DNA of 7,183 bases, taken from NCBI GenBank assembly GCA_013215025.1, contig JABSRR010000167.1:1-7183 (forward strand), given 5' to 3'. The stretch's first letter is position 1. Every line of letters begins with the position of its first letter. The translations under genes were made by a program, and so were the position numbers. The stretch is from Pseudomonadales bacterium (GTDB taxonomy: Bacteria > Pseudomonadota > Gammaproteobacteria > Pseudomonadales > DT-91). This document shows positions 6,571 through 7,183 of this stretch, one piece after another. Below the pieces are notes generated by a model that ran no database searches, was not told the origin of the DNA, and saw only the letters and a list, made by a program, of their open reading frames with translations.

Positions 6571-6590
6571 TATTTCAACAGTCTGAAATA
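6571..6590. promoter_or_regulatory. Operator-like inverted repeat upstream of the ABM gene
   Basis: TATTTCA (6571-6577) and TGAAATA (6584-6590) form a perfect 7-bp inverted repeat with a 6-base spacer, 18-37 bases upstream of the ABM start codon. The arrangement suits a dimeric repressor such as TetR or MarR type proteins, though no such regulator is in the window. A TTGTTA-17-GATACA promoter-like pair lies slightly further upstream but is weak. Confidence 0.35.
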
Positions 6591-6614
6591 TTTTTGTATC
6601 TGGTTAGTCATATA

Positions 6615-6648
6615 GGCTAACAATTAGCCCACACTTAAAGTGCTTAGC
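6615..6648. repeat. Nested inverted repeats after the GNAT gene
   Basis: GGCTAA (6615-6620) and TTAGCC (6624-6629) form a 6-bp hairpin with a CAA loop. Next to it CACTT (6632-6636) and AAGTG (6638-6642) form a tight second palindrome, and a further TTAGC (6644-6648) could pair with the first GCTAA. The structure starts a few bases after the GNAT stop codon. No T tract follows on the minus strand, so it is a poor intrinsic terminator. It might be a degenerate recombination-site remnant. Confidence 0.4.
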
Positions 6649-6652
6649 TCTA

Positions 6653-7120
6653 CTATGCAATGGCATATTTCATTTTGTAACCACCCGTAATTTCAAAACC
6701 ATTAGACTGGTAGAACGCAACGGTTTTATCAAACTCCGGCACTGGCGGCGTACATAATTCGAGGCGTTTCCATTCTCGTTGCTGTGCATAGTTTATAATT
6801 TCTTGAATAAGTGATTTGCCTACCTGCTTCGAGCGATATTCTGGTAGTACGTAAAACTCTTGAATTATACCAAAGCTTCCTTGGGCATAAAGGGAGTGGC
6901 TTTCACAGACAGCAGCAAAACCAATGATACGATTGCCATCAAATGCAGCCATGACATGATAAAGTCCACTCGCAACGAAATTCTCACACAAACTAATAGA
7001 TAGCGAAATATCAACATCAAATGCCTTTGTGTTAGTACGTTCCATTATTTCACTTGTTAGACATACAGCCAGTTTGGCAATGTCTTCCGATTTAGATTTA
7101 TCAATGATCTTATATTTCAC
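6653..7120 (-). CDS. GNAT-family N-acetyltransferase
   Basis: A 155-residue single-domain acetyltransferase that would transfer an acetyl group from acetyl-CoA to an amine. Visible: beta strand HVMAAFDGNRIIGFAAV (55-71), then the acetyl-CoA motif A EFYVLPEYRSKQVGKSLI (88-105), whose Arg96...Gly101-Lys-Ser103 loop would bind the pyrophosphate, and the C-terminal AFYQSNGFEITGGYKMKY of motif B. The GTG at 7120 is preferred: it has AAAGGA upstream and gives KYKIIDKSK, a normal GNAT N-terminus. The frame remains open to a GTG at 7159, but that start lacks a ribosome binding site and would lie inside a putative recombination site. The gene is AT-rich (one sampled 60-base line is 35% GC). Small GNAT genes are common integron cassette cargo. 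The substrate (small molecule, antibiotic or protein) cannot be inferred. Confidence 0.85.
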   Translation of the reverse strand: MKYKIIDKSKSEDIAKLAVCLTSEIMERTNTKAFDVDISLSISLCENFVASGLYHVMAAFDGNRIIGFAAVCESHSLYAQGSFGIIQEFYVLPEYRSKQVGKSLIQEIINYAQQREWKRLELCTPPVPEFDKTVAFYQSNGFEITGGYKMKYAIA

Positions 7121-7143
7121 GCGATGTCGAATCCTTTTATCGC
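7121..7143 (-). promoter_or_regulatory. Hairpin presenting the GNAT ribosome binding site
   Basis: In the minus-strand RNA, GCGAT (7143-7139) can pair with ATCGC (7125-7121), closing a 13-base loop that contains the AAAGGA Shine-Dalgarno sequence. The 3' arm touches the GTG start codon. The stem would shorten the otherwise long 11-base distance between ribosome binding site and start. Only five pairs, so stability is modest. Confidence 0.35.
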
Positions 7144-7183
7144 ATAACGTCGGCAACACAAGCGATTACCAGTCCTGTGCTTG
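7142..7183 (-). other. Candidate integron attC recombination site (right part, cut by window edge)
   Basis: On the minus strand the segment ends in GTTATGC (7148-7142), close to the attC right core GTTRRRY, placed just before the GNAT ribosome binding site as at a cassette start. Five bases inside it, TGTGTTG (7160-7154) can pair with CAA-G-CACA (7183-7176) at the window edge: three pairs, one bulged G, four pairs, then a G-U and a G-C pair around a loop of about 11 bases. An extra base in the left arm is typical of attC L boxes. The matching left core (expected as GCATAAC) would lie just outside the window, giving a total near 55-60 bases, the small end of known attC sizes. The core departs from consensus at one position. 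Confidence 0.35.

Noticed and set aside
7127..7134. TCGAATCC shared with the tRNA T loop (1672-1680 region) as an island attachment repeat
   Set aside because: Only eight bases match and not the tRNA 3' end, so chance is the simpler explanation; no integrase is visible.

Overview
The window looks like a gammaproteobacterial chromosome, probably from the broad Pseudomonadales/Cellvibrionales side. The evidence is a pth-ychF pair followed by an elongator tRNA-Met whose body is nearly identical to the enterobacterial one, and YchF features such as Asn-Lys-Leu-Glu at residues 238-241 and a C-terminus ending in His-Phe-Arg-Phe-Asn-Val. The assignment rests on remembered family sequences, not a search, so nothing finer than class is firm.

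Left part (1-1727, + strand) is housekeeping: the C-terminal half of peptidyl-tRNA hydrolase, the complete ATPase YchF, a strong intrinsic terminator, a tRNA-Met(CAT) with encoded CCA, and a second strong terminator. A consensus-like promoter overlaps the ychF terminator and may drive the tRNA.

Middle part (1728-3610): a 150-base leader with a 12-bp palindrome, then a 560-residue FAD-dependent GMC oxidoreductase of the choline/alcohol dehydrogenase type. It carries an unusual acidic/alanine-rich insertion encoded partly by a 15-bp tandem repeat. A long stem-loop separates it from the converging genes.

Right part (3611-7183, - strand): six genes in one direction, reading from the right edge: GNAT acetyltransferase, antibiotic-biosynthesis-monooxygenase-like (ABM) protein, DUF4345-like membrane protein, glutathione S-transferase, VOC/glyoxalase-family protein, and a class I SAM-dependent methyltransferase of the LCM family. 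Gaps of 62-104 bases and at least one internal promoter candidate argue against a tight operon. Several members belong to families that handle small reactive or foreign compounds, so a loose detoxification theme is reasonable, but no substrate can be read from the sequence.

The last ~940 bases (ABM and GNAT genes) are clearly more AT-rich than the rest. At the extreme right edge, directly upstream of the GNAT gene, lies a structure resembling the right part of an integron attC recombination site. An edge of a gene-cassette array is therefore the most interesting hypothesis here; it is unproven because the window cuts the site. No transposase, integrase, CRISPR array or clearly new multi-gene system is visible.
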